From Ridgeia piscesae (lineage: Eukaryota; Annelida; Polychaeta; Sabellida; Siboglinidae), in the NCBI GenBank assembly GCA_025642075.2, contig JAODUO010000550.1, positions 23,501 through 87,500 of the forward strand: a stretch of 64,000 nt of DNA, given 5' to 3'. The position numbers and the translations under genes are program-made. Of the stretch, positions 24,511 through 47,000 are shown one piece after another. A model generated the notes under the pieces. The model worked only from the letters and a program-made list of their open reading frames with translations. It was not told the DNA's origin and made no database searches. Position 1 is the stretch's first letter; every line of letters starts with the position of its first letter.

Positions 24511-24979
24511 AAGACTGTAGTTTATAAGATTAGAGTTGAGGTGGGGAAGGAAGGGGGGTGAAGAGAGCGATATACGCGCAGCTTCTGATTTTAAGTTTAT
24601 TTTCTGTTCATATCATAATATTATACATAATTAGTATTCACATACATATATCACATTGACATATACTCACATAGTCCGGCACACAGTTAATTCTCAGCAC
24701 ACACAGTTCGATTATGTTTTTGCTCTATACCAGTGAACTCTGGTAAACTAAAACGGGGTTATCACTGAGAATCAGCATGACTTTACAGTTTACTATATCA
24801 CTGTCTCAGTGTCTGACACCGCCAACGAACACCGGTGTTCCTCTCACCGTCTCAAGACAGTATACAGAGTACTCGATCGTATCTTGATGGCAGAAATCCC
24901 CCAGTATAAACACACACCTGTATGTTGTCAAACGTGTACTATTTTACTAATCCCTTGGCCGAGTACTCGAGAAAATCCT

Positions 24980-25296
24980 CAGACAAGTAACACGCGCCGC
25001 GTTGCAGTTCACACCCATTCTAAGCAACGTGAATTTCTCAGAGAGAATGTATGCATCACGCTGAATTTGTTTTGTGTACCAGGCAACAAGACGCGGAATG
25101 TCGTGTCGTCATCAAAACGTGTGCACTGCGCCGATACGCAAAACCGGAAGCCAACTGCGCTGTCGCATTTTCGCGAAAACAACTTGGCTTGTTTTGATGG
25201 TTTGTTAGATAATTGCTGCAAACACGACGATTGCAATTGCTGTGATTACATAATTATTAGCAACACGTTTCAGCGAGTTTGCTGACTGACGTAGTC
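24980..25296. promoter_or_regulatory. Candidate divergent promoter, CpG-richer segment
   Basis: The 300 bp before the SH3BGR start have far more CpG than the surroundings, an ETS-like ACCGGAAG at about 25143 and GCGCCGATACGC nearby, and no TATA box. A LCA5 untranslated exon may begin here, but this is inference. A 158-codon plus-strand open frame covers it and is not considered a gene. Confidence 0.4.
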
Positions 25297-36508
<11,212 letters not shown>

Positions 36509-37536
36509 ATGCACTGAGCTTGCGGGAAGATTTTCTGCAGCAAGATGAGTGGCGGCAGTATTATCAGAGACGACGACCGATTGTCACACTCTCCATCGTG
36601 TGCTTTGTACGGGCCCTATTTACGTACAATTGGGCACCGAAAACAAATACACGTACAAGCATTTGTACAACTGCAATACATAATCATATACTGTGACTAG
36701 CGTCTAGTGTCAGCAAACCGCTTAACATCATTATTGCCGCTTTTGTTAGCCATAACTCATAGTGTGTGTGTGTGGGTATGTGTGTGTGTGGTTATAATAT
36801 TATGTCGTAATTGAGTGGACGTTTTGCATGTTCTCTAGATTTGCACTGTGCTGTTGTATGTTGTACAATACAATGCACTTGACTTGCAGTTGAATTCCAC
36901 TGAATTGTCTATGAATGGAGATATTAGCCAATCGCGTGCGCAGTCTGATAGACTGAGAATCTTGCAATGATTAAAAATCTAGTCAAATCACACAAGCGTT
37001 GTGCACGCCGGTTTTCAACGCAAATTCTATTCATGTAATTCACTGCCGAGAATCGAGTTGCACAAATCAACCGTCCTAAATGTTACAACACCCAGTGCTA
37101 TGGGGGAACTCTGGCAAGGCTGGGTTACTGCGACATTATGTCAAGTGATCTATTTTTAAAACAACCAATTATGGACGTGTTGCATTGCTTGAGCATTAAG
37201 AACTTCCGGATATAGATGTGTTGCCCTTTATTGACAATGTGAGCGCTTTTATACGCTTTTATAGTGATGCAAAGATAAAGGAAAACCTGTGCAGATTTCA
37301 CAAATGAGCTGTTCATCTGTGTGGAAATGTGGCCTTGAATATTAGCATTGAGCATTCCTAGTTACTGAAGTAATTCCACGTGTCTGCTGAGTGGTTTGGT
37401 ATGTCTGACATCATAGTTTCCATTCCACACATTCCACGGTGGAAGATAACTTTTGTGATGAGATGTTGTGTTTGCAAGATCTGTCGTCAACCAGAGATGA
37501 CTTATTGCTAGTAGTGACAATTACTAATATCATGTG

Positions 37537-38001
37537 TAATGTAGGACAAAGTGCACCACCCCTCCCCCCTAGTTAAATAGCATCATTACCTGTGCCGGCA
37601 GGTAATGTTAATATTGGAGCAATCTGCCAGATTTTAAATGCAACCTGATACCAAAACCATTCAGTGTGCATACAAGTGATAATATAGTACGTCATTGTTT
37701 TGTAATTCCAGAGACCCATTTGATACTGTTTAAAGAGTAATAATGGTTTTGTATAATCTGTTTAAATATTAGAACAGTATTTTTTTGAGAATTTGTGGAA
37801 TCAAGATAAGCCCCCTTTGTCTGTTGTCTATCTGTTGACATAATTACGTCACTGAAATATAACTTGGTTTGTTTTATTGCAATGTTACTATGGTGATGTA
37901 ATGATTGTATTAATATATAAATACATTAAATGACTATATTCCACATAAGATAAAAAAAATCAGGTTTGCTGCTAAAGGGGTGCGCTTTGACCCACATTAC
38001 T
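37537..38001. mobile_element. Candidate MITE with TAATGTAGGACAAAG ends
   Basis: The left end TGTAATGTAGGACAAAGTGC and right end GCGCTTTGACCCACATTAC are imperfect inverted repeats, each next to a C- or G-rich run (ACCACCCCT and AAGGGGT). Target duplication unclear. Confidence 0.5.
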
Positions 38002-39829
38002 CCAATATATCTCACCACAAACATCTGCATGTGTATAGCTGTTATAAATATATTGTGTTTGTGCCGATATGTAGATACTAAAGAGTACTAGTATAAATAT
38101 TCTCACAGATGTATTTGCATTGTTGTGGGACTGACCGTAGTAGTCCTTCATATTACAATAGTGCTGCTACTATTTTTGCAATGTTGTTTTGCATCTGGCT
38201 ATATTCCTGCCTATTTGGGAAATCTGGCAAAACTGCAGCTAAGGAAGAAACGATTGCTTGCCTATTATAGTACACAATATAAAATAAAGTATAAGTTGTA
38301 TCTAGTAGTTACAATTAGGTTTACACTGAGTAACACCTATTTTTAGTACCCATCTAAGTAAGACTGTCTTAGCGTTGCCTTGTCATGTTGGAAGATGCTT
38401 CAAATCTAGTTTCAGTTCAACAGTGCTAAAGCTAAGTGCAGTGGCGTATGGGTAATTAGAAGAAATGTAGACTTGATGAGTGCAGTTATTAGTAGAAAAG
38501 CAAACTTGCATGTTTTGTTTTCTAGTAAATTAGCATATTTCTATAAAAAGTGCTATTCAGAAACTAACTTTGAAAAAGACAAACCTGGGCGGAGTAGCGT
38601 GTTTGTAGAAGCATTCCATAGCTGTTGTGGCTTAAAATATATGACTTGTGCGTATCACACGTAAGACCTTTCTCAGGAAGAACATTTCTGATAGGCCTAG
38701 TTTTGTCAGTTACGTCAACATAAAATTTTGAGTCTACTGCATGACTCTGTCACAGCTGTTACTTTGTGTCACACGGTTTAACCACTGCCCCCCCCCAGGT
38801 ATTTCACATTAATTTTCATGTGGTGTAGTTTGCTTTATTGTATAATATATATGGCATATGGCATTAGAATTGTATACTTTGTTTCTAATATGCCCTTTGG
38901 TAAATGAAACCATGGATGGATTTCATGCAGCAATAAAGAATATCCTGAAATACACTGGTCAGACCATTATGCATTTTTGCCCAAGAATCAAATTTAAATT
39001 ACTCAATATTGCCCAGTCAGACAGGCCAGTGCAGATAATCTGTCTTGCAACTTGTATGTAAGAACAAACGTAGACTTTCCAAACTAACAAGTCTACAGCA
39101 GATGTAATGGTCACATACACAGAACCCATCATTAAACAGTTAAAGTTGTTAATATAAGGAAATGTATAAAAAACATTGTTTCATGACAAAACAGCGAAAT
39201 TGTCTAGGAAGCAAATATTATTAAAAAGAAACTGTTAAATAGTAATAAGAACTTTAATTAAATGGTTCTTCAGTGTCTACTGCAAGGGAAGTAAAAGAAC
39301 CTACACAGAGAAATAAGCACTTGATTTGTCTTGACTCGCAACAGAACCAATAGTGTTGATCCACAACAATTTATGGATGTTCTGCAATAAACGCTATCAG
39401 ACTGGTTCTAATAATCATCATCATGAAACAAGTGTCGTCAACACCTTGTGAGTTGTCTATAAGTAGATTTACCCCCTATATATGACCATGCTGTAATGGA
39501 TAGACAGAAGCAACTTCCACAATGACCCACACACAAACACGTTTACAAGGATTGCTCTTGCATTTAATCCATACGAGCATAACCACTTATTGTATCTACA
39601 CCTTCAAATTACATTCACACTGTAGACGACAAATTCAAAATCTCCACCAATGTCACCTTTTTGACATCGACAACATAATTAGTAATGTACTTGAACAGAT
39701 GTCACATTGTAATGAAACAGTATTAAAATGCAAATTATACAAAAATATTTGGTTTGTTTACATGTATAAATAAACGTCCTTTGATCTAAGTTAGCTCACT
39801 GCTTTATGTGATATTGAATGGTATGTGGG

Positions 39830-40235
39830 GCCTCCATGAACTTGAAGACCTGTGTGAACGGGCACTGACCAGCCAGGCAAAGAACAACCTAACAACTGCA
39901 CAAAGATGGAAAGAAGTATGTTAAACATCACACCAGGTCAGAAAACAAACATCTTGTTAAAAGAAGACGAAGTTGACCACACGGTAGGACAAGTCAGAAG
40001 ATGGAAGTGGACCTGAGCAGGACATGTCGGTAGAATACGAGATAACCGATGTGCATCTGATGGACATCGCATATCACCACTAGGAAACTGCGAAGGGAAA
40101 TGTTTTATAGGAAGACCAGCAAGACAAACACGACAAGGACACGTACTGGAAGGGCACTATCTGGCAGAGGACAGTGCAAGTGCAGATATGGAAAACATTC
40201 ACCCAACCATCGGTGATGATGATAAGTGTAGATCT
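39830..40235 (+). pseudogene. Decayed RTE-like LINE, 3' end
   Basis: Broken translation resembles the C-terminus of endonuclease/reverse-transcriptase LINEs: CERALTSQAKNNL, then RRWKWT*AGHVGRIRDNR, then IGRPARQTRQG, with stops and frameshifts. It ends in GGTGATGATGATAAG, like the TGATGA tails of RTE elements. Confidence 0.6.
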
Positions 40236-40798
40236 GTCATGGATTTTAGGAACACTTGAAGAAATGGAAGATCTTTTTGTGCAAATCGGTCAGATTTCTC
40301 CGTGTGGATCTCCTCGTCTACTGCAAACAAAGTTTTCGTGTTTACATATTTGATAAACATCAAAAGATGTCTTACTGGGTAGAGTAACGTATTTTACTTA
40401 CATATAAGGCAATTTAAATGTTGGTTGCTATTAGCAACCTTCAACACATTACACAGTAGTACTGTTATGCTGGGATACAGTACTTGTTCTGTGTGACATC
40501 GTCAACTACAAATATGTGATCCCAGTCACTGCTGTCAGAACACCGATGTAGACGCCCAAGAATCAGTACAGCCCCTTGAATCATGCAGCGCAACTGCAAT
40601 GTCCGGAATCGTCATTATTGCATCGCCACCTAGTGGTGGTTAACTGATGTATTACCTATAACGTCCAAACCGTCACAGGAAAATGGTAAACTCCCTGCAA
40701 AATATGACTCGTCTAACCACCCAGTATGACAAACCTCCTCACTCGTACAGGTCTCACAGCACTTAGGTATTATCAGTCAATATTTTCAAGCGTCCACG

Positions 40799-41079
40799 TC
40801 ACTGAATGACAAGGTTTCTCAGTGTGTAGATCTGTTCGCTGTCCGTGCCACACAGCAGTGTGTTGTTGACAATGTCTATTGAGTTGACAGGCATCATGTT
40901 GCCAGCGAGTAGGTCCGTCGTCTCCACACGGTGCTTCATAGCCTCGCTCGCCAGCCACACATTAGTGTCCTCCGTCAGCGTCGCGGTGGGTCGTCTCGAC
41001 ACGTCCCCCAACCGTGTAGTGTCCCCAATGCGTGTAGTGTCTCCATGGCGTGTAGTGTCTCCAAATCGTGTTGACGTGT
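40799..41079 (-). CDS. NUP43: NUP43 last exon with 18-nt coding triplication
   Basis: Joins exon 7 in phase 1 (G|AC) and reads DTSTRF, then three copies of a six-residue unit GDTTR(H/I/L), then GDVSRRPTATLTED. It ends CGTDSEQIYTLRNLVIQ, which matches the human C-terminus (CGTDAEAIYVTRHLFS). The 18-nt triplication starts within 20 nt of the acceptor. Confidence 0.88.
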
Positions 41080-44000
41080 CTGAATAACAGAATAGTTATT
41101 TAACACACTATTATAACACATGTTGTTTTCTAATGTTACCACAAGGCTTTTCACAATTGTCATTATCTGCCTATTTATTCAAAATATATAAATAATTCTC
41201 AGTCATGCACATCCCTCTGAATTAGTACTTAAAAATGTCAATAACTGCCCAATTATTGTTGAATTCATTCCCACATTGAAGGTCATATATAGGATGATAT
41301 GTGTCATGATATGGTATATGAAGATAACAGAGTCGTCAGCAAAGTTGACACTGGATGTAGTGACTTACCTTGGTTGCCTGCTGACAGAGTGGCCATAGGG
41401 GTGGAGTTGATGCTGGAGCTAGTGACTTACCTTGGTTGCCTGCTGACAGAGTGGCCATAGGGGTGGAGTTGATGCTGGAGCTAGTGACTTACCTTTGTTG
41501 CCTGCTGACAGAGTGGTCATAGGGGTGGAGTTGATGCTGGAGCTAGTGACTTACCTTGGTTGCCTGCTGACAGAGTGGTCATAGGGGTGGAGTTGATGCT
41601 GGAGCTAGTGACTTACCTTTGTTGCCTGCTGACAGAGTGGTCATAGGGGTGGAGTTGATGCTGGAGCTAGTGACTTACCTTTGTTGCCTGCTGACAGAGT
41701 GGTCATAGGGGTGGAGTTGATGCTGGAGCTAGTGACTTACCTTTGTTGCCTGCTGACAGAGTGGTCATAGGGGTGGAGTTGATGCTGGAGCTAGTGACTT
41801 ACCTTTGTTGCCTGCTGACAGAGTGGTCATAGGGGTGGAGTTGATGCTGGAGCTAGTGACTTACCTTTGTTGCCTGCTGACAGAGTGGCCATAGGGGTGG
41901 AGTTGATGCTGGAGCTAGTGACTTACCTTTGTTGCCTGCTGACAGAGTGGTCATAGGGGTGGAGTTGATGCTGGAGCTAGTGACTTACCTTTGTTGCCTG
42001 CTGACAGAGTGGTCATAGGGGTGGAGTTGATGCTGGAGCTAGTGACTTACCTTTGTTGCCTGCTGACAGAGTGGTCATAGGGGTGGAGTTGATGCTGGAG
42101 CTAGTGACTTACCTTTGTTGCCTGCTGACAGAGTGGTCATAGGGGTGGAGTTGATGCTGGAGCTAGTGACTTACCTTTGTTGCCTGCTGACAGAGTGGTC
42201 ATAGGGGTGGAGTTGATGCTGGAGCTAGTGACTTACCTTTGTTGCCTGCTGACAGAGTGGTCATAGGGGTGGAGTTGATGCTGGAGCTAGTGACTTACCT
42301 TTGTTGCCTGCTGACAGAGTGGTCATAGGGGTGGAGTTGATGCTGGAGCTAGTGACTTACCTTTGTTGCCTGCTGACAGAGTGGTCATAGGGGTGGAGTT
42401 GATGCTGGAGCTAGTGACTTACCTTTGTTGCCTGCTGACAGAGTGGTCATAGGGGTGGAGTTGATGCTGGAGCTAGTGACTTACCTTTGTTGCCTGCTGA
42501 CAGAGTGGTCATAGGGGTGGTGTTGATGCTGGAGCTGTCCCAATGCCAGACGGAGCCGTCCTCGGAGCAGGTGAAGAGACTGTTGGGGTGACTGGGGTGA
42601 AACTTCACCTCCCACACTGAAACACATCTCACCGGTCAGCGCTGACACATGCTGACACGTGCTGACTCGCCAGTAATTTTGAGGTTAAAATGTAAACCTG
42701 TGACATGCCTATCAATGGTTGAATTCTTAATTTTTTTTTAATTCCATGGAACAATTAAAAAGATGATGTGTGCATCGATACATCCACATACAAATACTGA
42801 TTACACACTCGGAACAGGTAAAAATAAATTGCAGTGTTACGTTGACATCTGTCTATGTTTTTAAGTGACAGAGTTGCTAAAATAATTATCGGGTCATATT
42901 CAGAATCAGACACAACAAAATATTACTGAGAAAAAAAGAAGTTGATTAATCTATTCATAATAATTTATTTGCTATTATTATTATCAAGTCTCAGACACGG
43001 TTTTTAAACAATTACGAAAAATCTATTAAAATGGCTCTAAAAATAACAATTCAAATATACTGCATAAATAACACAAATATAAACGCAATTTAAATATACT
43101 GAAGAAAAAAAATTATATAAAGTCAAATAAAATGTAATAAACAACCCAAAAACAACAGGAATGAACGAGGGAGGGAAAGGGAGACTGACTGTCAGCGGCA
43201 TGGGCACTGAGGAGGGAGACGGGGAAGCGGTCCTGTCTCATGTCCCAGATACACAGAGCCCCGTCCTGGCCCCCGGTCGCAACAATGTGCTGCTGGGTCG
43301 GGTGTTTGTCGACACAGTGCAGGGAGACGTGCTCTCCTGTCCTAGACAACAAACAAACTCACGGTGACAGAAACATTTGCGGCAGAACTTGTGTCTATAT
43401 GTTGGTAAATAGGAAATACTCAGTCAGCAGTTATGTAAAGCCGGTATCTGGCTTTTGTTGCTCATATGTGATCATCTCAAAATGTATCCGATATCAGATA
43501 AATTATTTCTATCTAGCCTTAGCCCCCAACCCCATCATTGCTTTTTCACACTTTTTTGTGCACACATTGATGTTAACTCATATAGCTACAACTCAGCTGA
43601 GATGTTTGACTTAAGACGAGCTACAAACTCCCGTGTGACACCCATTTTTAAGGCATAACTGACAATATCTATGATTTGTGAAGACTTGCTCCTTCATTTT
43701 TTTACCTGTCCACCGCCCGTCCAGTGATATTTCTACTTGTCCTCAACAGGTGCAAATGTAAAATAACAATGTCTAACGCCAAATGAAGCTTCTCTAACCC
43801 CCCCTGCCCCAAACAAAAGTAATGTTGTCTTATACTGGACTTTTTTTGGTTTTAAAAACCAAAAATTTTTTTTCCCTTGAAGGAAATATATGTTGTTCTT
43901 GTTACATATATATTGTATTGTTATTCTTCTTGAAATCTATTATTATATGTTTATAAGCTTATGGAGAAACAAATTAAGTACAAGTGTGAGTGTGAGTGTG

Positions 44001-47000
44001 AGTGTGCGTGTGCATGCGCGCGTGTGTGAGACTTAATCATCGTTGTCTTTACATTTATTGCTATGAAACAAACATTAAACATTTCGGCTGGAATACTTTT
44101 GCTGGTTCCTCTCCCTGTTCTCTCAAGTCCCAAACTTTGAGCTGCCCTGTTGAGTTTACGGTGGCAACTTCTGACTGTTTGAGAAAGCACGCTGAATTCA
44201 GCGTACAGCTGTCTGCATTATCTGTGACAAACAGAAATAAATGTGATAACAAAGAAAGAAATAGGGCCATCCACCTAAAAACACAATTTAAATAGTCATT
44301 CCTGTTCTTGTATCATGTTATTTCCTAAGTGAAATCAATAGTAATAATTATAATATATGTCTTTGAAAGTAGATTCTAATTGTAAGTATGGTGATAATTT
44401 AGTCTATTTAACTTGTGTCAATATTCTAAATATGTTGTACTGTGTTCATTCAACATATGAAAAAATCACCAAGAAAATATTCTACTTACTCTAAAACCAT
44501 GTAACTACTACTTAGTAGAGAACTAAATATTATGAAAGGACTAATAGATATGAAGGTTTAGCAATACAAGATACTCTATTAATCTCCCATATCGTGTGGT
44601 CTGTTAATATATAAAATGCACATAAACACATATAAACACAAGACCATAGATAGTCACAGTAAATAAATATAATGTCCCATATATCATCCACTCACCCATA
44701 CACAGGTAATGGTGACGGTGACGAAATTACTCAATTTTACGTTTCAAAACCCAAGGCAGTTACAAATAAAATAGAAATTAAATATATATATTTAATATTA
44801 TCTAGTATCTATCACATTCATGAAGAAATCACTTACTTATCTCCCTAACTGGCTCTCGATGCTCGACACACATGACATTCAGACGCCCGTCCTCACCAAC
44901 TGTTGCGAATGTGTCGTCAATCTTTGTAGCCAGCCCTGTGCATGCGCACGCACTGTGCATGTTGTGGTGTAATCCCTGCCAGGAGTAACTCGTGATCAAA
45001 CGCTGCAAAAATTCCACACTTTTAGCGGTAGCCTCACGAAATAAAATGTTTGCCAAGAGGCCCTGAAGTCCTTCTGTTTTGGTGAATCATAGTGACACTG
45101 TAACATGGAGTGCCAATATAAAATTTGAGAAAATATTACTAGTTTTTGAATAAATAGGCACACCACAACAAAATCTGGCCATGGAGTCCTTTGGACTATA
45201 TAATGAGTTGGTAGTTATGAATGAAATGTGTTTTGGTGAATCATAGCAACCGTCTAGTCTCTTCACTGTAATCATATAAGATAATAATAATATTTATTTG
45301 GTATAGCGCCACATCCATAATCGTGCGTGGCACTTCACAACATGTTACTATTTAAAATACATTTTTTTTAAATATGTATACAATAAGACAAATACAAATG
45401 TTTTAAAATAAATGTAAAAAATATATATGTGTAGGTATATAAATAAATAAAATTACTACGGTATTAAATAGCACAGCACTTTTAAATAAATAAATGACGT
45501 ATTAGTCATAAAAATATATAATAATCAGTCTAGTATATAATTACATTACAATGATACTAAAAAATGACGGTATAATTATAAATATTATTAGTAATAAATA
45601 GTTTATTATATGTTAAAACTGTTTTTTTTTATTACGCAACAATAATGCCAATAAATAAGTGTACAATTATATATTGATAATAGTACCAAATAATCTAGTA
45701 AAAACAGTAATAATCTTCACGTCGAATTACACTAATATGCAATAAAAAAGAAATATGTCTTCAGTAGACATTTGAAGCTGGTCAGATTGTCACAAGTCTT
45801 TATAACCGTTGGTAAAGTGTTCCATAGGGACGCAGCAGCGACAGCGAACGAGCAGTCACCAGCTTTGGTACGGGTACGCTTCACTTGTAACATGTTATTG
45901 TTCGCAGAGCGCAGTGTTCTTGTCGGTTGATACGGGCACACGAGTTCATACAAATACACTGGTGCGTCGTTGTGCATGGCTTTGTAAGTGAATACAAGTA
46001 GCTTGAAATCAACTCTGCACACAATGGGCAGCCAGTGGAGTTCGCGTAGCAAGGGTGTGGCACTGTCACTACGCGGGCTACGCATAATCAACCTGGCAGC
46101 TGTGTTTTGTATTCGCTGTAGACGGGCGATGTTAACTGCAGACATACCGTATAAGAATGTGTTACAGTAGTCAAGCCGTGATGTGATAATGGCATTGACA
46201 ATGCGTTCCTTTGTTGGTCTGGGGAGAAAGCGGCTAATTTGATTAATGTTGCGCAGGTAGAAAGAGCAAGCACTGATAGTTTGCAATACTTTCTTCTTCA
46301 TGTCAAGGTGTCTATCAATGCAAACTCCAAGACACTGAACACAAAGCGAAGCCGTAATTGTAGCCACACCAACGCGAATCACACTTTTATTAATGATTGC
46401 ATCTGCAGACTTAGGCACAATCGGAAGATATTGTGTGTTGCCATCGTTCATGAACATAGAATTCCGTGCCATCCAGACCTTTACCTCATCTAAACAATCT
46501 CCATTTGCCTAATTGCAGCCACTAATGCAGAATGGTTCAAGTCAAAATTAGCATATACCTGTAAATCATTGGCATATTGATGGAAGAATAGACCATGGGC
46601 TTGTATGATAGGTTGTAAGTATAACGATAGGTTGTACGTATAATGAAAAGAGCAGTGGCCCAAGGACAGAGCCTTGCAGGACAAGATGAACAGAAACACA
46701 GCCAAATTATGTGAAAACAGCAGACAATATCAATCAAATATATGATTTTGTACATAGAAGTAGTTGCTAACAAGAAAGGATCACCAACTGACTGTTTTTC
46801 CATTGAGCAAAGGCGGGTTACCAAGCTGGTTAAAAATAACTTTATCTTTGTGGGATGTACATACATGTATATATCTTCAGATGTTCCAGTATTTACGATA
46901 CAAAATGTGAAAAAGACAGGACTGGTCTGAGCCTGTAGAAATGAGCTGAGCCTACCTGTGTGTTGCTCTGGTATCGACACACCTGCACTGTACCAGTGGA

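Larger units (their letters stand above)
20830..25296. other. Intergenic region between divergent LCA5 and SH3BGR
   Basis: 4.5 kb, with no gene recognised. It should hold both promoters and any LCA5 5' UTR exon. It contains a MITE-like element at 24153-24510 and a partial repeat at 23874-24045 related to one near 49.3 kb. Confidence 0.6.
36509..40798. other. Intergenic, convergent SH3BGR and NUP43 3' ends
   Basis: No gene recognised. It includes SH3BGR 3' UTR sequence (AATAAA at about 38283), a short TG tract (36765-36790), an inverted-end element (37537-38001) and a LINE fragment (39830-40235). Confidence 0.6.

Noticed and set aside
24809..25285. 158-codon plus-strand frame upstream of SH3BGR
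   Set aside because: No recognisable family, no splice logic, and it overlaps the likely promoter; probably a chance frame in CpG-rich DNA.
41361..42484. CRISPR-like array
   Set aside because: Units are contiguous with no unique spacers and the genome is eukaryotic; the same holds for the other arrays.
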